From positions 64,461,256 to 64,525,255 of the forward strand of contig CM017561.1 in assembly GCA_007844125.1 (NCBI GenBank): 64,000 nucleotides of DNA, written 5' to 3'. The DNA comes from Sinonovacula constricta (taxonomy: Eukaryota; Mollusca; Bivalvia; Cardiida; Solecurtidae). The notes under the pieces were generated by a model. It did not search any database. It saw nothing but the letters and a program-made list of their open reading frames with translations, and was not told the origin of the DNA. The position numbers and the translations under genes were made by a program. Of this stretch, positions 22,128-35,095 are shown in pieces. How positions within the stretch are numbered: the stretch's first letter is position 1; every line of letters begins with the position of its first letter.

Positions 22128-23228
22128 AACAAGAGGGTCAAGATGGCTTGAATTGCTCACCTGTGGACCAGACATTCATTTTGCTTTAAAATCTAACCAC
22201 AAGACTAAAGTGCACAACTAAGCATTTGGCATGAAGTGACCATAATTGATTTGTTAAGCAAATCCTTGCACATGTTAACCCACCAAGATATAAATGCAGA
22301 CAAAGATCCTGATAAAGTTCTGTAAAGATTAGATCAAAAAACTCTTTTCGGGTATTCACAGGGTTGTTCAATGATTAGTGCTAGTGACCATCTCTGTGCT
22401 TTTTGATCCTATCTAGAATTATGAACCCATCAAAGAGTTCATGTAGACAAACATTCTGACCTAGTTTCTATAAAAACTGGACTATCAATTTTCACAAGTT
22501 TTTTTTCCCTAAAATTTGAATTAAAGACTTTTCGACCCCACGTGACCCAGTTACAAACTCGCACAAAATTTCAGGCAAAAAAGCATTCTCACTTATTCTG
22601 GTGAGGATCAAGCCATACTTGTTGCATCTAGTGTGTTCACAAAGTTTTTCTTGAATGTGACTTAGTGAATAACTTTTTGACCAAGCATGACCCAGGTACG
22701 AACTCATCCAAGACTTTATGTTTACCCACATTCTGACCAAGTAGGTAAAACAGCTACACCCTTGACGGCCAAGTTATTTGACGATTCAAAATGTTTTTAA
22801 CAATTTTGATACAAGACCGTCAAAGGAATACATAAATCAAATATCAAAAATTTAGCTAAGTTTTCCTTTGTAGCCATATATGAAAAATGGCCACGCTCCT
22901 GGCGGCCATGTTTTTGTAAGGATCAGATCATTTTAACAATCTTCATACAGGGCCGCCCAAGGAACATGTGTACCAAATATCAAGGCTCTGGCTCTTGCTG
23001 TTTTTGATAAGAAGATTTTCCTATAGGACCATATATGGAAATGGCCATGTTTTTTGACAGATCACAATTATTTGAACAATGTTTTGTTCCCTCTGCCTAT
23101 TTAAGCTTCTGAGAAAGTTTGGCTGAATTCGGCTCATTGGTTTCAGAGATGTCATCTGAAAATGTTGATGGACACGAAATGCCGGATGCTGGGCGATCCC
23201 AATCACAAGCTCAGGTGAGCTAAAAATG
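22128..23228 (-). mobile_element. Relative of the 145-bp tandem-core element (copy D, diverged)
   Basis: The left end, acaagagggtcaagatggct with gctcacctgtgg, and the right end, caagctcaggtgagctaaaa, match the termini of copies B and C. Inside are about four diverged 145-bp units (22280-22745). A different segment follows (22746-23160) with 'ggccatgtttttgtaagg'-type motifs repeated twice. It is an older or chimeric family member with no coding capacity. Confidence 0.75.
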
Positions 23229-23539
23229 AACATGTAGAGCAATTTATTTCTTAATTTGTTCTGTCTAACAATTGAGGTTAGTGTTTAAAATGTGTTTAAT
23301 TAAAGCAAGGTATGCATTAATGCATAAATTATGCTAAAGGTCCCCAAAACACGAGTAAGGTAATGTTACATGTTCATTTTATAAACAAAGTGTTGGATAC
23401 CACCTTTAAAAGGTAAGGTACATAATAGGCAAGGCACATGTAAGTTAAGTGGATATTCTAAGTATGTAAAATAAAAAGATCCACATCATTTATCAGTTTA
23501 ACAGAACATAAAACATTAACATAAATTTTAAAAGAATTA

Positions 23540-24030
23540 GCATGCTTCACTTAGCAACCACAACTTTGGTTCCACAAAAACAAAAGAAACTGCCTACAAA
23601 GCCATTTCTCTGCATTGAATATACAAGGTGCCTATGGGACCCATATGAGAAGGATGACATTAACAGACTGAAGATGGTACAAAGAAGAGCTGCTAGGTTT
23701 GTTCTACATTGCTACCACACCAGTGTATCCAACATGATCGAACAACTTGAATGGAAATCATTAGAAACTAGAAGAAAATAAACTAGACTTTAATTTTTAT
23801 ACAAAATTATCAACCAGAAAGTGGCCATCAATCCAGAAAACAATGTAAAAACCCAAAAAGCTGAGCAGAACCCATGATGCCTTCTCATATGCAGTTCCAT
23901 ATGCAAGTACCCTCACCAGACGATAGTCCCTCTATCCCGCACATCTGTCACTGGAATCTTCTATCACAAGTCAGATCAGCTAGCTCTGCAGGGCTAGACA
24001 TTAACTTTTACATTCACTAGTTCAGTAGGA
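23540..24030 (+). pseudogene. LINE reverse-transcriptase C-terminal fragment
   Basis: The frame from 23542 reads YTRCLWDPYEKDDINRLKMV, then QRRAARFVLHCYH and a final WKSLETRRK. This is the pattern that follows the catalytic domain in many jockey/CR1-like reverse transcriptases (W-DP---I--L--VQRRAARFV). The frame stops at 23781, and recognisable remnants continue in another frame to about 24030. It is 5'-truncated, broken, and unrelated to the 8-17 kb LINE. Confidence 0.75.
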
Positions 24031-25125
24031 ATAGTAGGCAGAAAATCCTGACCTAAAACTGACTTGTCTGGACCAAACTTGATCTATTGTAGATTTTAGC
24101 ATTCATATTTATACCTTTATGTGACAGTCCAATTAAGATTTAAGATTAATTAATTCAATGACAAAATGTTTATTAAATGAAATAAATCTTCAAACATCAT
24201 AACAAAAAATTCTTCAAACATCATAACAAACGGGTAACAACAGGAAAATTCTTAACAAAAATTCCTTGTAACATTATTATAGTACTATATTAATGCTTAC
24301 TCTATTAACACCTAAGGTCTGAAAAAAAAATTGAGTTGTTAGGGTAACATGCTCTCCAGGATTAGGTAGGGTAAGATTTTTTTTTTCCCCTGCATTATAG
24401 ACATTTAATATTCCTTGGTAGAATCGGCTCTAACCGTACTGGCTCCTCAAACCTATGACCCCTTGATTGACAAGTTACAAGGTAACAGTTGGAATATGCT
24501 ATAGTCTTTTCCACTAATATCGCGGTTCTAGACTTTTACCATGGTATTACCGGAAGTCAATATTTCCTAAGTAGGTCAACAATGACTGAAGTAAACAAAC
24601 AAAAACTTTTCATTACCGAACCTCAACAATACAAAGTGCGACATTTTATTTTTACAGAACTAAAAAAAATGGTAGGGTCGGGCATATTTTTAGGTAGCGT
24701 TGGGTGACCCAAACAGAACAATTTTTTTAGACCTAACTAACATAAAATGCTATCTGTAAGTAAATGGCAAGTTGCTACAAAAAGTGAATGATCTATATCA
24801 ATACTCAGTTAAGCTTTTAAGTTGACATTCATAATCTGTTTAAACTGCCTAGAAGTATTGTCATGTATAAGCTAACATAAAATGCAAATTATAATACAGT
24901 AACAAGTTGCCACAAAGGTAAGTAATTCTTACTTACAAACACTTATGGTTTTCTTGATTCAAGTAAGACATGATTTCTTTTCATAGGAATTTTAATTGTT
25001 TCTTGGCCGTTTTTTTGTTTTTTTCATTGTCTGTTGTTATTTTTTGTTTTCACTTTCGATTTTCGAAGATTAAAAGCTTAAAAAAAAATAATCAGACAGT
25101 GGTTTAAAGTGTTAGTTAGGGATAC
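24031..25125. other. No gene recognised
   Basis: AT-rich DNA. The stretch 24290-24720, bounded by 'gttagggtaac' and 'gttgggtgaccc' next to A/T runs, could be an old repeat. Nothing coding is seen. Confidence 0.4.
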
Positions 25126-25225
25126 AGGTATTATAACAATTCGCCACAATATTGATTCGCCACATAACGATTCGCCACAGATGAATAACGATTCACCACA
25201 GTTATAAAATGATTAGCACAGGTGT
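25126..25225 (+). repeat. Short tandem repeat, 'aacgattcgccaca' type
   Basis: Five diverged units containing ATTCGCCACA or ATTCACCACA are spaced 16-22 bases apart. A related 'gcgaatcgtta' occurs alone at 25829. Confidence 0.6.
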
Positions 25226-26198
25226 GATAAATGATATTGATAGGGAAAATACTTGCTAATTGACTTGTTAATTGGCACTTAAATTTCGCCGCGTTCCACT
25301 CATTTTATCTCTGTATTGGGTTAAACAATAACACAAGTCATTCAAATGAATATTTTTATTCTTAATTCAATGTTTTATAATAATAATAAAAAAAACATTA
25401 CAACATGAATTAAATATAATCACAATATAATAAGAAGAGATGAATTTGAGAATGAAATAAGTGAACATAAATGAAAGGAAGACATCAACATAGATGCACA
25501 CACGAATGAACATGATTGACAAACTATGACCATGCGTTTCTGATTAAAGGAATTCTTCAGGGATGATTAACATGAGTCGGTCCCTTAATTGACAAACTGC
25601 AAACATAACAAACATTTAACAATGATAACTTCCTTAGAAAGATGGCGACATGTTGAGAAAGTGTGAATAACTTCCTTGATTGGGAAGACAAAAGTATGAG
25701 TGGTTCAATATTGTTTCAATTACTTATTACATTTTTTAATTAAAAAATGGTAAATATTTACAATATTGTCCTCACAATTATCACATTACTATTCAATATT
25801 CATCTTTGATGAAATATTGTACAAGTGTAGCGAATCGTTACTAATTCGAGAAACAAATCAATGTTCTAAGTTAGAGAAACAGACTGTTTAAGGTAGCTTT
25901 GCCACCCACTGTCTCCACAGAAGCTACTGCCGATTGCTTGTATGGAACAAGAATTTGGAGGAAGACGAAGAAGAAATCAAAAGCGAAAGAAGACCTGTCG
26001 AACTGGCACTGCATTAGTGCATAGATAAATCAACTAACACTGTCGTTTAAATAAGTATTATTGGGTAAAAACCTGATATCAAAATGATTCAAAATTCAAG
26101 AAAAATGTCTTCGCTCTTAATCCTAACTTACACGTTCAACCCATTTCAGAATTATCTATAAAGAAAATATCAAACTTGTTACGGCGACTAAAACTACA
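25226..26198. other. No gene recognised
   Basis: AT-rich DNA. I see no domain-bearing frame or repeat. Confidence 0.45.
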
Positions 26199-26199
26199 C

Positions 26200-26315
26200 C
26201 GAATAGACCATTTCAAACCAAGCGTCTAGCCAATCCTATTCCGCTGATCAAGTAGACGCTTTGTGAGAAAATCTCGCGAGACTCGACCTGTTTTGCAAAA
26301 CTGGGGGCTCTTCAC
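26200..26315 (+). repeat. Left arm of a distant inverted repeat pair
   Basis: This arm begins with aatagaccatttcaaac and ends with caaaactgggggctctt. The reverse complement of 30215-30332 has the same start and end and shares 'atctcgcg' and 'cgagact-gacc' in the middle. The arms are about 115 bp and diverged, and they face each other across about 4 kb. They could be TIRs of one element or two separate insertions. Confidence 0.6.
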
Positions 26316-26589
26316 TTCCGGATTTTGTATTATCTAATTGAACGTAATACAGTGCTGAAAATCATGAAATTGACAAAAGTTCAACGTCTGAATAACCATA
26401 AGTTGCCAAATAGTGCACGTATACAATCATCAATTGAAAGTTAAATAAAACAACCGTAATAAAAACGAACTTATATCACGTCCATTTACATGTTAAATAT
26501 TTAAAAGAAATTATAATCATTACCGCCATTAAATTTATCTGGCCACACATGATCATCATCATGATCCCATATTACCTGTATAATCACCT

Positions 26590-26770
26590 TTAATCATCAT
26601 CAGCAGCAGCAGTATCACCGCCATCACGATCTACATCGTAATCGTCATGGGCATCACCGTAACCGTTTTTACCATTTACATAATAATCATAAACAGCATC
26701 GGTATCACCGTCATCATTATCAGCAGTAGCAGCAGCAGCATCACCGTCATTTGCATCATCATTACTTTAG
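26590..26770 (+). repeat. CAT/CAG-rich trinucleotide region
   Basis: Interrupted runs of CAT, CAC and CAG triplets (for example catcatcagcagcagcag) make an imperfect trinucleotide repeat. No long frame uses them. Confidence 0.75.
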
Positions 26771-27730
26771 TTAAAGGGGTATGGATCTTTGTCAAGCAAA
26801 TTTTCTTATGCTTCTAATTTTAGTTGTTATATATCTTATAATGAACAATGTTGTAAATTTGGACAATGGTGTCAAAATCCCTATGTCTTAATGCATCGGT
26901 CACATAATGCGCTATTACGTATAAATGATTAATAGGAATTCGTGGACTGCGATTCAAAATCTGCATACAACTTTTGACTTTACTTGATTTGCAATTATTT
27001 GAATGAGGGTCTACACGCCTGGCTACGTCTTATGTTCCCATTCATGGCTTGAATGTTCTATGCCAAAATGTGGTCTGAAGTGGGCCCTACCGGGTACTTA
27101 ATTTTTGTACCCATTTAAAGATAGAAATGTGTTAATTTAAAATATCGTTTTGTAAATTCATATTACCGGGTATGTTTCTCTATGGGCGTGGGTCCCTTTC
27201 ATACCATCATAAAGTTTTACTCCAATTGAATCCCTAATTTTATGACATGAGCGGACACCCCAACTAATTAAGCTAATTGGCAGTTTTATGACACCTTGTT
27301 TGTCTAGTGGACAGGAAGTGTGACCGTGTTTTGGCGTCTTTTCCCCTTCGCAAGAATTAACACATGCATCCGCTATGCAGATGTGTTTGAAACTGTCATC
27401 ATATGGCAGTCGTGTGGTTTATGACCTTCACCATTTACAGACCAATATGCATTGACTTACGCGAGGACAACAAAAAGGACAAAACACTAAGGTCTACAAT
27501 ATCTTTTTTGGCTCATAAAAGTACCTAACGCTATATTTAGCAGTACCCACAATGGTGCACTCTTTCCCAACCCCACTATTTTTTCGTTAAAGGGATCTCA
27601 AGAGCCTTATATAAGTGACCCCCCCCCCCCCCCCCCATTTATTGCCCCACCCAGCATGTGAGGGCATCTGTTTTCTGATAAGCCAGGCTGCCACAGTCTG
27701 TAACGATGTGTCTGTCACACAGGTATTGTT

Positions 27731-28185
27731 CAAGATCCAAGTGTATGTATGCTATATCTGGGGGTTGAACATAGTCATTCACAGTTTGTAAAGGAAACAG
27801 TTGTGAATATACCAATTACGCAATCATATATATATATGAACTAAAAGAATGAAAGAAATTACAAAATGTATAAGAAATAACAAAATCAACCAACAAAGTA
27901 AGAAAGAAAACAAATAAAGATTTATATATATATATAAATCTTTATTTGTTTTCTATATATATATATATGAACTAAACTTGTTTTCTATATAAATATATGA
28001 ACTAAAAGAATGAAAGAAATTACAAAATGTATAAGAAATAACAAAATCAACCAACAAAGTAAGAAAGAAAACAAATAAAGATTTATATATATAAGATCCA
28101 AGTGTATGTATGCTATATCTGGGGGTTGAACATAGTCATTCACAGTTTGTAAAGGAAACAGTTGTGAATATACCAATTACGCAAT

Positions 28186-28190
<5 letters not shown>
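27731..28190 (+). repeat. 361-bp tandem duplication
   Basis: The segment starting aagatccaagtgtatgtatg at 27732 recurs, nearly identical, at 28093. The copies are 361 bases apart and include the 'gaactaaaagaatgaaag' block that recurs again downstream. Confidence 0.85.
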
Positions 28191-28225
<35 letters not shown>

Positions 28226-28648
28226 CTAAAAGAATGAAAGAAATTACAAAATGTATAAGAAATAACAAAATCAACCAACAAAGAAAGAAAGAAAACAAAT
28301 AAAGATTTATATATAAATCTTTATTTGTTTTCTATATATATATATGAACTAAACTTGTTTTCTATATATATATATGAACTAAAAGAATGAAAGAAATTAC
28401 AAAATGTATAAGAAATAACAAAATCAACCAACAAAGTAAGAAAGAAAACAAATAAAGATTTATATATATATATTTATATATATTATATATTATATATATA
28501 TATCTATATATATAAAAGATTTATATATATATAATATATATATATATATTATATATATATATATCTATATATAATATATATATATATATAATCTTTATTT
28601 GTTTTCTTTCAAAATCAACCAACAAAGTAAGAAAGAAAACAAATAAAG

Positions 28649-28726
<78 letters not shown>

Positions 28727-28749
28727 CTTTATATATATATCTATATATA

Positions 28750-28783
<34 letters not shown>

Positions 28784-28965
28784 CTTTTATATATATATCT
28801 ATATATCTATATATTCTCTATATCTATCTATATATATCTATCTATATATATATAAAGATTTATATATATATATATAAATCTTTATTTGTTTTCTTTCTTA
28901 CTTTGTTGGTTGATTTTGTTATTTCTTATACATTTTGTAATTTCTTTCATTCTTTTAGTTCTCAT
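27824..28965. repeat. (TA)n cluster with about 90-bp perfect palindromic arms
   Basis: Long (TA)n tracts alternate with copies of a block reading gaactaaaagaatgaaagaa and ending in caaataaagatttatat. Direct copies lie at 27838, 28002, 28225 and 28376, and a partial one at 28610. An inverted copy at 28873-28963 matches the 28376-28466 copy base for base over about 90 bp. Frames on either strand here are mirror images and are not genes. Confidence 0.9.
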
Positions 28966-30214
28966 ATATATTTTAAGTTATATTTTATTTGGATTTGTAA
29001 AATGTAACGAAAAGTCATTCATTGTCAGAATAATGTCCTTCAGACTCATTTTAAGTCATTTTGAATACTAAAACTTGTATCTCTCATGTATTTTCAAAAT
29101 TAAATATTTAGCTATGAAATAAATACATAATCTTGCAGTTACAAAATTGACACCTAGTAATTAATGCAATAAAGAATTTGTAAGGGATCATATAGTAAAC
29201 AACCCACATTATCACTAACAATAATGTTTGTGGCTTTGTGCAAAACTAGCCTACTGTCTCACATCCATACTAGCAGGTAATTTAGTTTTGCATTAACCCA
29301 TCAGAGGTATTACTGTGACAGATTAGTACTATGTTGGCTAAAGACTCCCTGCAGTGATGACCAGCAATTAGCAGGTCTGGTCATAGCATGTGGGGGCCTG
29401 GCTCAGTGGGATACCACATTCCTTTCGAGATGCCTTTAAGGAAGAGGAAACGTGGATGTTGGGATTTCAAGGAACACAATCTAATATATATTTTTCATCT
29501 CATGTTTATTGCAAAGGTATTATTTCAATAGCTCGCCTATTCTTTTGTAGTTAATCAATACCTTAAATATAAATAATTCCTTTATAAAAATGCTTATGAT
29601 CATTCAATGGACTAAAGAAGTTTGTAAGGATATTTATATAAGTAAAAACATGCGCAGTCTGAAATATTACTACATAGTAAAGTTTCCCCCCTCCACTCTC
29701 ACTCTTTTAGAACTTATATTTATGCCGCGAAGGTAAATCGTCAATAACGTTGCATATTTTTTCATAGCACACGCCGTTCACGTGTACTTATCATTTTTAA
29801 TCTCTCAACAGTACCCAACGTTCACACCCTCTCTATCTTCTAAATGGCAGCTTGAAGACAATTATCGATCGATATCATGTTACACAGTATTGTGAAATAA
29901 TGGGTCGGTCAATTTGACACAAAAATATTTCTTTTCGGCGACTTCAAATGATAGTGACCGTCGATTGTTTCCCAGAATTTTCTTTGTTGTTGCAGTGTTA
30001 GCCAGAGAGCCCTCCGCGCCAGAAAGAAATAACACCGCATTTATTTTTTACAACCTTGAAGAAATTAAAATCAAAGTGATGTAATAGCGACTCCATGTTA
30101 TAAGTGCGTGAACAATGTTGTTAACAGCCGTTAATTGGCGCTAATATGTGCAAACCGAAAAAAAAACCAACTTGTTTTCTAAGAAAGTACGAACACAAAT
30201 GATGAAATCCTTTG
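28966..30214. other. No gene recognised
   Basis: AT-rich DNA between the palindrome cluster and the right arm of the distant inverted repeat. No supported feature was found. Confidence 0.45.
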
Positions 30215-30332
30215 CGCAAGAGCCCCCAGTTTTGACAATCGAAAGAAAACGGGTCAAGTCTCGTAGCGCGAGATATAAATCGGCGCATGCGCACTGGATG
30301 TTTGAAATGGTCTATTTGGAATTTTACCTGTT
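30215..30332 (-). repeat. Right arm of a distant inverted repeat pair
   Basis: This is the reverse-complement partner of 26200-26315, ending gtttgaaatggtctatt. It contains gcgcatgcgca, which resembles an NRF1 site, but the left arm lacks it. Confidence 0.6.
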
Positions 30333-32962
30333 TTACCAATACGGGTCATGGGTAAATGTGTGGGTACCAGACTACCTTACATTTCCGGTCATTTGATAAA
30401 GTATAATGCCTAGTTTAAAAATGAATTGATCAAATCAAAGACAAATGTTACATAAAAGCGCAGATAAATAACTATTTCAATTACATGTTTTTATTTCAAC
30501 TAACATGAAGAGTCAACTTAAATGGAAAAAAATGCCAAAATTTACATTTTAGAAGAGATAATACATGCTAGTGAAGTCTGCTCAAAACGGCAGATGTACA
30601 GCAGTTAAAATAATTTGTTTATGCATGTCATGAGCCATAACTTTAAAGCAGCCTTGTCACATGTTAATTTAGGTACTCTAAAGATTGAGATGTCAGGCCC
30701 GGGTCTAGAAGTTTTCAGCTGTTGGGGGCCATGTGTGACACGTTCAATGGGGCGTGGGGGTGGTGGGGGGATCCGGAAAGAAATGTTTTAAAATGTCGGA
30801 GATGCGTTCTGAAGTGTATCTGGGCAAAAGGTTATATCATTTCGTGGTTTTATTAAACTGACTCTGAAAGTCTGAAAATGGGAAGACATAAACCTTTAGC
30901 AACATAACTTTTGCAATATCGTGAGCTCTTCCTATAAAAATATATAAATTTCCAGTGAAATTCATTAAAAGGTATGACAAACAAAACAGTACTGATTTGC
31001 CGCGAAGGCTTTATTAGAAGTTGGATCCGACAAAATACAAATATCAGTAATTTTTGTAGAACAAACAAAATAACAAAGAAGTTTGGAATTTCGGCACATC
31101 GATCAAGCAAAGCGTTTTTAAAACTTGGATCAAAATATTATAGATTGAAAGGACATCAATAAACAACATTGTGCGAGATCTGTTCTAGCAACAAAGGTTG
31201 ATTATGATGTTTTATTAAAATATTTTTGGTCCAAACTGTCAGGATACCACCTTTAGGTACTGTTGCTACACATGGTGTTTCCTACAGCTGCAGATCACTA
31301 AAGTATACAATTAATCCCAACTTTGCAACATATCTTTCCTTTTCTCTTGTTTTGCAACTTGATACATAATTCTTTAACTCTGGGTTTTTGCTAAAAACAG
31401 AGTAGGGACAAAATCCTTCGATAACACCCTCCCGTCATGTTTCCAATGCGGATAAATCCCCTCCTGTAAATTTTCCACATTTTTTGCACGAATGTTTATT
31501 TGGTTTGCACTGTTAAGTCTTATAAATGCATTGATAATAGCATCGGATTTTTTTTTCTGATAAAATTCCAACTTCAAGATATATTTTACTGTAATTAATT
31601 TATGGGGGTAATTTTGTCCACCTATGCTTAAATGTACGCAAGGCCTTTTGTCCTGGAAGTATTTTGTCCTACAAATAGTAGAATTATTCCACTGTTTTTA
31701 TATTGCTTGTATATAACTTAAAATTGCATTTTTGCTCTTTTCTTTGTCAGAATCAGTCTCAAAGCTGTAACCTTAATATATTTTCACACGCGTAATTTAT
31801 TTCTATTGAAGTATATAGATCCCGGAACGATTTACTTTTACAAAGGACGTAGCATACCGTGCAAAAGTCCATCTCTGAGCACATGAACATGTCTATCTTA
31901 TTTTGGAAAGACCTGTCTACGTGCGCAGAAAGATCTACGTATGTGATTTTTTATCTAAGCGAGCTGTCCCAAGATATATAGACCTCAATCCAACAAAATA
32001 GTATGTGTGTGGTAACTGATGAATGGAAACATTTAATAAGGCAAACAGGAGACGCACGCAATGGAATTCTATGCACAACTCTAAACAGAACTATGGCCAG
32101 GAACATCATAAAATGTAATCCCGATGCCTTTCAAAGCGCAGTAAACTCTGCCACCAAAAAGGAAAATCATCAAACGACTAAACAACAAGACTTGGACGAG
32201 ATTATACTATTTTGAGATAGTTTTTAATGTATATATTTGTAGTTTTATTCTTACAATAACGTATAAGGAATGTTTACTTTTTAAAAAAACTTTTTTGGTT
32301 TTCTAATATGGCAGCATCCATGAACGTTTGTAAATATTTAAAGAGAGCAATTGTTTGCGTTTAACACTTTTCAAATTTTAGGATGAATTGTATAGCAGCG
32401 TAAATTTTATTTCCTTGTCATTTCTTCATTTATGGTCCAGAAATTAAAAGTTATACACCATTGGAAAGCTCTTACAATTCATATTTTTAGTATACAATTT
32501 TATTTTAAAAATTGATAAATGCACAAACAGTTAATGCACAGCCATAAATAAAACTATTGGCTCATCCTTAAACAAAATCAACAGCGTATCCTTTTTTGGT
32601 TGTATTTACCCTTTAAACCATAAAAATATACTTTTGATATTTAAAATACCTCATAAAAGCTGCTAAATTTGATATAAAATTCAGTAAAATAGACTGAAAA
32701 ATAAAAACACAGTGGTGAGTTTAATACATATTTCCAGATTTTGGCATGCATTAGCTTCTGCCCTTAAAGATAGCTGCCTTAAACTGTCTTATCAGTGCCT
32801 ATGACATCAAATGGAAACTATCTATTTCACATATGTTATCTTTCAATGCCTGTAGGCACGGATTTCAGCAATAGTACAACCGGGTATGTCCCCGGTTTGA
32901 TGGGTGTCCCCGGTTGGCAGGTGTGTATTCATACAACTGTCCCCGTTTGACACCAAATTCAT

Positions 32963-32967
<5 letters not shown>
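30333..32967. other. No gene recognised; one MITE end at about 31198-31256
   Basis: AT-rich DNA. Bases 31227-31254 read ggtccaaactgtc then ggataccacctt, an inverted end of the TTAA-type MITE. The frames at 31374-31577 (minus) and 32003-32215 (plus) look compositionally plausible, but I recognise no domain and leave them uncalled. Confidence 0.5.
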
Positions 32968-33008
<41 letters not shown>

Positions 33009-33011
33009 CGC

Positions 33012-33067
<56 letters not shown>
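32968..33067 (+). repeat. (CA)n microsatellite
   Basis: A 100-base CA repeat is interrupted once near 33007 by acgcacacgc. It generates the Cys/Val and Thr/His frames in this interval. Confidence 0.95.
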
Positions 33068-33069
<2 letters not shown>

Positions 33070-34239
33070 AAATTAAAACAACACAATTCTTGTACACAAT
33101 AAATCTACTGTGTACATTGATGGGATGCAAGGTGACTAGCAATCGGAACACCTCGGCCAATAACGTCTGCATCGTTAGTGGGGCAGTGGACAGCGAATGC
33201 ATACAGCGGATGTTGTACACATACCAGATGGTCTCAGGGGTCTGGCTAGCAGCACTGGGATTCCGGTTATCGGGCGAATAAGCATATGACAGTCTGAGAG
33301 CATACGATACCTGTGATTATCTTCACACGGTCATCAAAATTTGTGTGATCAGGCCATTGCTCAATAAATATGGTCGAGAAAAAAATGTATGACCGGCCGA
33401 CTTTTCTCCAACACTTTGGTTAAAGACAAAAGTGATAACGCATAAAAATAAGCCTGCAAAAAGCAAGCTTTTTTATTTCATGTCCATGTATAAAGAAAGA
33501 CCGTGGATAATAATTACATAAATGGTCATACCTAAAAAATTGGAGCTAGTGTCTGAGTATCTTCTGTGTTGTATGTAAAGAAGTCTGTCATGATTAAACA
33601 TGTCTGTGGCAAGACATTTAACTTAAAATCAAGTTATATCTTGATACTGAACCATCCCCTGAAGCCATCACGTACGATCTAGAACACAACATTTTCCGGA
33701 GGAGCATGCCAACGGAGCCCCTAGCATTCATGCGTACTCATCATAGTATGCCTAGCTACGTCCCTGGTTAGTAACTGAATAAAGTTGAAAAGTCACTTCT
33801 TGGACAGTTCTTTCCACACACAAAAAAATGGACGAGGTATTCCAGTTATGTTAGTCCGTAATGGACTGGGGTAAAGAGATGGTCGGTGGATTTGTGTAAG
33901 ACATACTTACTTGAGGACTTAAATTCGAATCGTAGATGTTGCTATTTTTTATGTTGTATTTTTAAGACAATTAATTAAGTTTTTTTTTTATAGATTTTGT
34001 TTTATTTTAGTTATCTTAGAAAGAAATATCATTTGGTGGTTGGGGGTGAAATTTCAAGAACTGATAAAACTGTTGACAAACAGATGGACATGACCTTTAA
34101 GTATATAAACATATAAAGTACTTGTGAACCGAAACGCTCCTCTTCCCAAAGCATCGGTCCTTGCGCACATTCTACATCCGTTTAGTGCATATTGTGTGTT
34201 AATAAATGAATTATGGTTGCCTGAAAAGATCCCGCGAAT
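33068..34239. other. No gene recognised
   Basis: Unique-looking AT-rich DNA. Only short frames without domains are present. Confidence 0.45.
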
Positions 34240-35095
34240 TACTGTTAATGTATGTCCTACATCTCTGTGAGAGGTGAAGTAGGCTATTAACACACTATCC
34301 GACACTACAGACATGTTTTTCTTGTCTGAGCCACGTTGCAGACTTACCCATTTTAAAACTAAGAAAACCACATGACCACGTACGTTTGACGATAACGCTA
34401 TCAATCCGAACACCTCGCATAATTCACGAATCATCTGTCGGATCAGGAGTTCCGATTGCTGTCGGATGTATGTAGGTAGTCGGATCACCTCGGCCATTTC
34501 TCTATATGGGAATACTTTTGTGACAGACGTCAAAACAAAGATGGCAGATGACAGCTCACTACAGTACGATGCCTGTGAAACTTCAATTTTAAATTTGAAT
34601 CATCCAATTTTTAATTTACCCAGCGCAGCAGACACACAGCTGTCAAATGATGGCATTGTTTATGTTTTGTGCGAACTACATTTTAGGCATATTCTTCTTC
34701 CGCTTTTCGGCGAACAAAACGATCGTGATTTTAGGAAGTATCATGGCACCAGATACAACCGAGGGATTAGTGTCCCGAGGACGGAATTACCCGAGGAGTT
34801 TCGATTGATAACGCTATATCGTCATCCGGGTAATCTGTGCTGACGTCGATATCTATTTTAGCAGAAATTCCCACTGTGATTATTTATAGATGGGAAGGCA
34901 TGAATATTTGGGTGTTGTTGTTGTTTGTTGTTGTTGTTGTTGTTTCTAGACTTGTAATGTCTAACAATTCAGGCAATGTTCGGAATCGTCTTTGTTAGAC
35001 TAAAGCATGAATGTATCTAGATATCAAGCCAAAATTCCCTTAAAGATAAGATAGTGTTACATATATTTGACATAGGCAACTGCCTGATACCTCAG
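34240..35095 (+). mobile_element. TTAA-type MITE, interrupted by a second MITE
   Basis: The left half (about 34240-34401) carries the 'tgtcctacatctctgtga' and 'tctgagccacgttgcag' blocks. The right half (34808 to about 35095) carries 'ctgacgtcgatatctatttt' and a decayed right TIR. Between them lies a 406-bp insertion. A (TTG)n run at about 34915-34942 has expanded inside the right half. Confidence 0.75.
34402..34807. mobile_element. Mutator-like MITE (10-bp target duplication)
   Basis: The ends are caatccgaacacctcg and cgaggagtttcgattg, imperfect inverted repeats of 16 bases. The 10 bases ataacgctat occur directly on both sides (34392-34401 and 34808-34817). A duplication of 9-11 bp is characteristic of Mutator-like transposons. 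A second copy lies at 61793-62188. The open frames inside are not conserved between copies. Confidence 0.8.

Noticed and set aside
27619..27638. Poly(C) tract as a structured element
   Set aside because: A simple homopolymer, possibly with uncertain length; nothing around it suggests function.
30255..30300. NRF1-like site gcgcatgcgca as a promoter signal
   Set aside because: It lies within a dispersed repeat arm, and no transcript start or exon follows it.
31374..31577. 67-residue minus-strand frame with a charged, protein-like composition
   Set aside because: I recognise no domain, and no flanking splice sites or continuation were found.
32003..32215. 70-residue plus-strand frame
   Set aside because: Composition is plausible but there is no homology I recognise and no gene context.
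34466..34843. 125-residue frame with a counterpart at 61909-62190
   Set aside because: The similarity is that of the Mutator-like MITE copies; the two frames carry different shifts, so no protein is conserved.
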